Of a stretch of DNA of 7,444 bases, positions 6,975 to 7,444 are shown in pieces. The translations under genes were made by a program, and so were the position numbers. Source of the DNA: Patescibacteria group bacterium (GTDB lineage: Bacteria > Patescibacteriota > Patescibacteriia > Patescibacteriales > GWC2-42-12); contig JAHITL010000087.1 in NCBI GenBank assembly GCA_018817545.1, positions 1 through 7,444 on the forward strand. Reading direction: 5' to 3'. The notes below the pieces were generated by a model. It saw only the letters and a list, made by a program, of their open reading frames with translations, made no database searches and had not been told where the DNA came from. Each line of letters begins with the position of its first letter. Within the stretch, counting starts at the first letter, position 1.

Positions 6975-7055
6975 AAAAAAAATAATCGCTTATGCTAAGA
7001 ATATCTTTTTTTAGTTAGAATATGCCATAGCACATTCATATCCTTAACATAAGCG
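6975..7055 (-). terminator. Terminator closing the structured RNA
   Basis: An 18-pair stem (7055-7038 with 7004-6987; 16 Watson-Crick, 2 G-U) with CGCUUAUG/CAUAAGCG at its foot, then AUUA and U8 (6982-6975). An inner 8-bp hairpin (7037-7030 with 7025-7018, loop UAUG) sits directly on the outer stem. A 13-base A-rich bulge containing A7 (7017-7005) lies on the 3' side, which is unusual for a simple terminator. Confidence 0.8.
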
Positions 7056-7264
7056 AAGTTCAAAGGAACAACAGGTCTGGGCAGGTGACAATGCCAGGCT
7101 TATCACCTACCCCCCCTACATTTCAACTTTTTCACGTTTTGGTCGCGCCAAAACCTACTTCAGCTGAAATATTTCTAACTTATAGCACAATAATATACTA
7201 GTTTTTTTAGCGATTAATCATACAGACTAATCCCTATCTAATTAGAATATTATTTTTTTTCTTT
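6975..7264 (-). ncRNA. Unrecognised structured RNA with own promoter and terminator
   Basis: No protein gene fits here, but the minus strand folds into consecutive elements. H1: arm 7254-7247 with 7196-7189 enclosing an 8-bp hairpin (7232-7225 with 7219-7212). H2: 9-bp stem 7170-7162 with 7128-7120, then an internal loop and a perfect 7-bp hairpin (7154-7148 with 7142-7136, loop CGCGA). H3: 10-bp stem 7112-7103 with 7088-7079 and a 14-base loop containing GCCUGGC, preceded by a run of seven G. H4: short hairpin GUUC-CUUU-GAAC around 7069-7058. H5: the terminator arm. Six non-Watson-Crick positions in H1, H2, H3 and H5 are all G-U on the minus strand and A-C on the plus strand, so the minus strand is transcribed. 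Predicted length is about 290 nt. I do not find the conserved cores of tmRNA, RNase P RNA or SRP RNA. It could be a free small RNA or, less likely, a riboswitch-like attenuator for the thioredoxin-like gene 78 bp further on. Confidence 0.68.
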
Positions 7265-7270
7265 GCCTTT

Positions 7271-7299
7271 ATAATAACATATTTTTAAAATACTGTCAA
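7271..7299 (-). promoter_or_regulatory. Strong promoter of the structured RNA
   Basis: TTGACA (7299-7294; 6/6), a 17-base spacer, then TATTAT (7276-7271; 5/6) with the TGn extension (7279-7277): the best promoter match in the window. Predicted start near 7264. The -35 overlaps the last codons and TGA stop of the transposase gene, so it probably lies in the terminal repeat of the insertion sequence while the -10 lies outside it. Confidence 0.7.
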
Positions 7300-7444
7300 A
7301 TTCTGTACGATTGCAGGGTTAAGGTTACCTTACTTTGGGGAATTATGTAAAGTGAATTAAATAATGCTCCTGCTAACTTGGCTCTGGGTGTTAATCTGTT
7401 CATGCCATAACCTCCATGCTTTCGTTCAGTGTTGTACCAATAAA
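7293..7444 (-). mobile_element. Right end of an insertion sequence (partial)
   Basis: The transposase gene end reaches 7296, and the plus-strand bases TGTCAAATTCTGTACG from 7294 have the look of an insertion-sequence terminal repeat beginning TGT, with the stop codon inside it. The other end and any target duplication are outside the window, so the exact border is an estimate. Confidence 0.5.
7296..7444 (-). CDS. DDE/integrase-core transposase, C-terminal end (partial)
   Basis: Only the last 48 codons and the TGA stop are inside the window; the gene continues past the right edge. The visible peptide begins YWYNTERKHGGYG and continues NRLTPRAKLAGALF, the typical end of the integrase catalytic core in IS481/IS3-type transposases (family pattern WYNTERPHxxLGxxTPxxK). 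The catalytic Asp, Asp and Glu lie upstream and are not visible, so activity cannot be judged. A further stretch of about 20 residues ends in KVTLTLQSYRI. The final codons overlap the promoter of the downstream RNA and probably the terminal repeat of the element. Family placement between IS481 and IS3 is uncertain. Confidence 0.75.
   Translation of the reverse strand, partial: YWYNTERKHGGYGMNRLTPRAKLAGALFNSLYIIPQSKVTLTLQSYRI

Noticed and set aside
6975..7264. tmRNA, RNase P RNA, SRP RNA or 6S RNA
   Set aside because: No GGATTCGAC-type tmRNA start or CCA end, no RNase P core (AGGAAAGTCC), no SRP GGAAGCAGC loop; 6S was not supported by one long bulged hairpin. A vague GGCTTAT likeness to the RNase P 3' end lies on the wrong strand.
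6975..7444. IS110-type bridge RNA or IS200/IS605 omega RNA linked to the transposase
   Set aside because: The visible transposase end is DDE/integrase-core in style (YNTERKHGGYG), a class not known to use guide RNAs; the RNA also has its own promoter outside the gene.
1..7444. CRISPR array or tRNA genes
   Set aside because: No regularly spaced repeats and no cloverleaf with a T-arm GGTTCRA pattern was seen on either strand.

Overview
The window is AT-rich and almost fully coding on the minus strand. It looks like a chromosome fragment of a Candidatus Patescibacteria (CPR, probably Parcubacteria-like) bacterium. The grounds are the very AT-rich codon use, a compact four-domain S1 protein, a 607-residue FtsH, a GILT/DsbA-like secreted thioredoxin with a single-Cys CPYG site, membrane proteins with a short N-terminal helical 'GW..EDIEEA' domain, and several genes without a Shine-Dalgarno sequence. 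The lineage is inferred from protein style, not from a marker gene. The standard code fits: TGG encodes Trp and TGA serves as a stop.

In transcription order (high to low coordinates): (1) the last 48 codons of a DDE/integrase-core insertion-sequence transposase enter from the right edge and stop at 7296. (2) About 7264-6975 has no protein gene but carries a well-formed promoter, five successive hairpin elements and a strong intrinsic terminator. I read it as an unrecognised structured RNA of about 290 nt. Six non-Watson-Crick positions in its stems are all G-U on the minus strand and all A-C on the plus strand, which fixes the transcribed strand. (3) A membrane-anchored thioredoxin-fold protein (6897-5881). 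(4) Ribosomal protein S1 (5796-4510), with a leader of two overlapping stems and a 17-bp terminator after it. (5) ftsH (4373-2550) with its own promoter. (6) Two multi-pass membrane proteins (2451-1468 and 1446-136), 21 bp apart, behind an extended -10 promoter and a 14-bp palindrome. The second has a pseudopilin-like C-terminal domain. (7) A bidirectional terminator and a second GC-rich hairpin at the left edge.

Functionally this is a housekeeping and envelope-quality block: translation (S1), membrane protein turnover (FtsH), extracytoplasmic thiol chemistry (the thioredoxin-like protein) and two envelope proteins of unknown role. The item most likely to be new is the RNA at about 6975-7264. 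Its -35 box lies on the end of the transposase gene, so a mobile element may be driving or shaping its expression.
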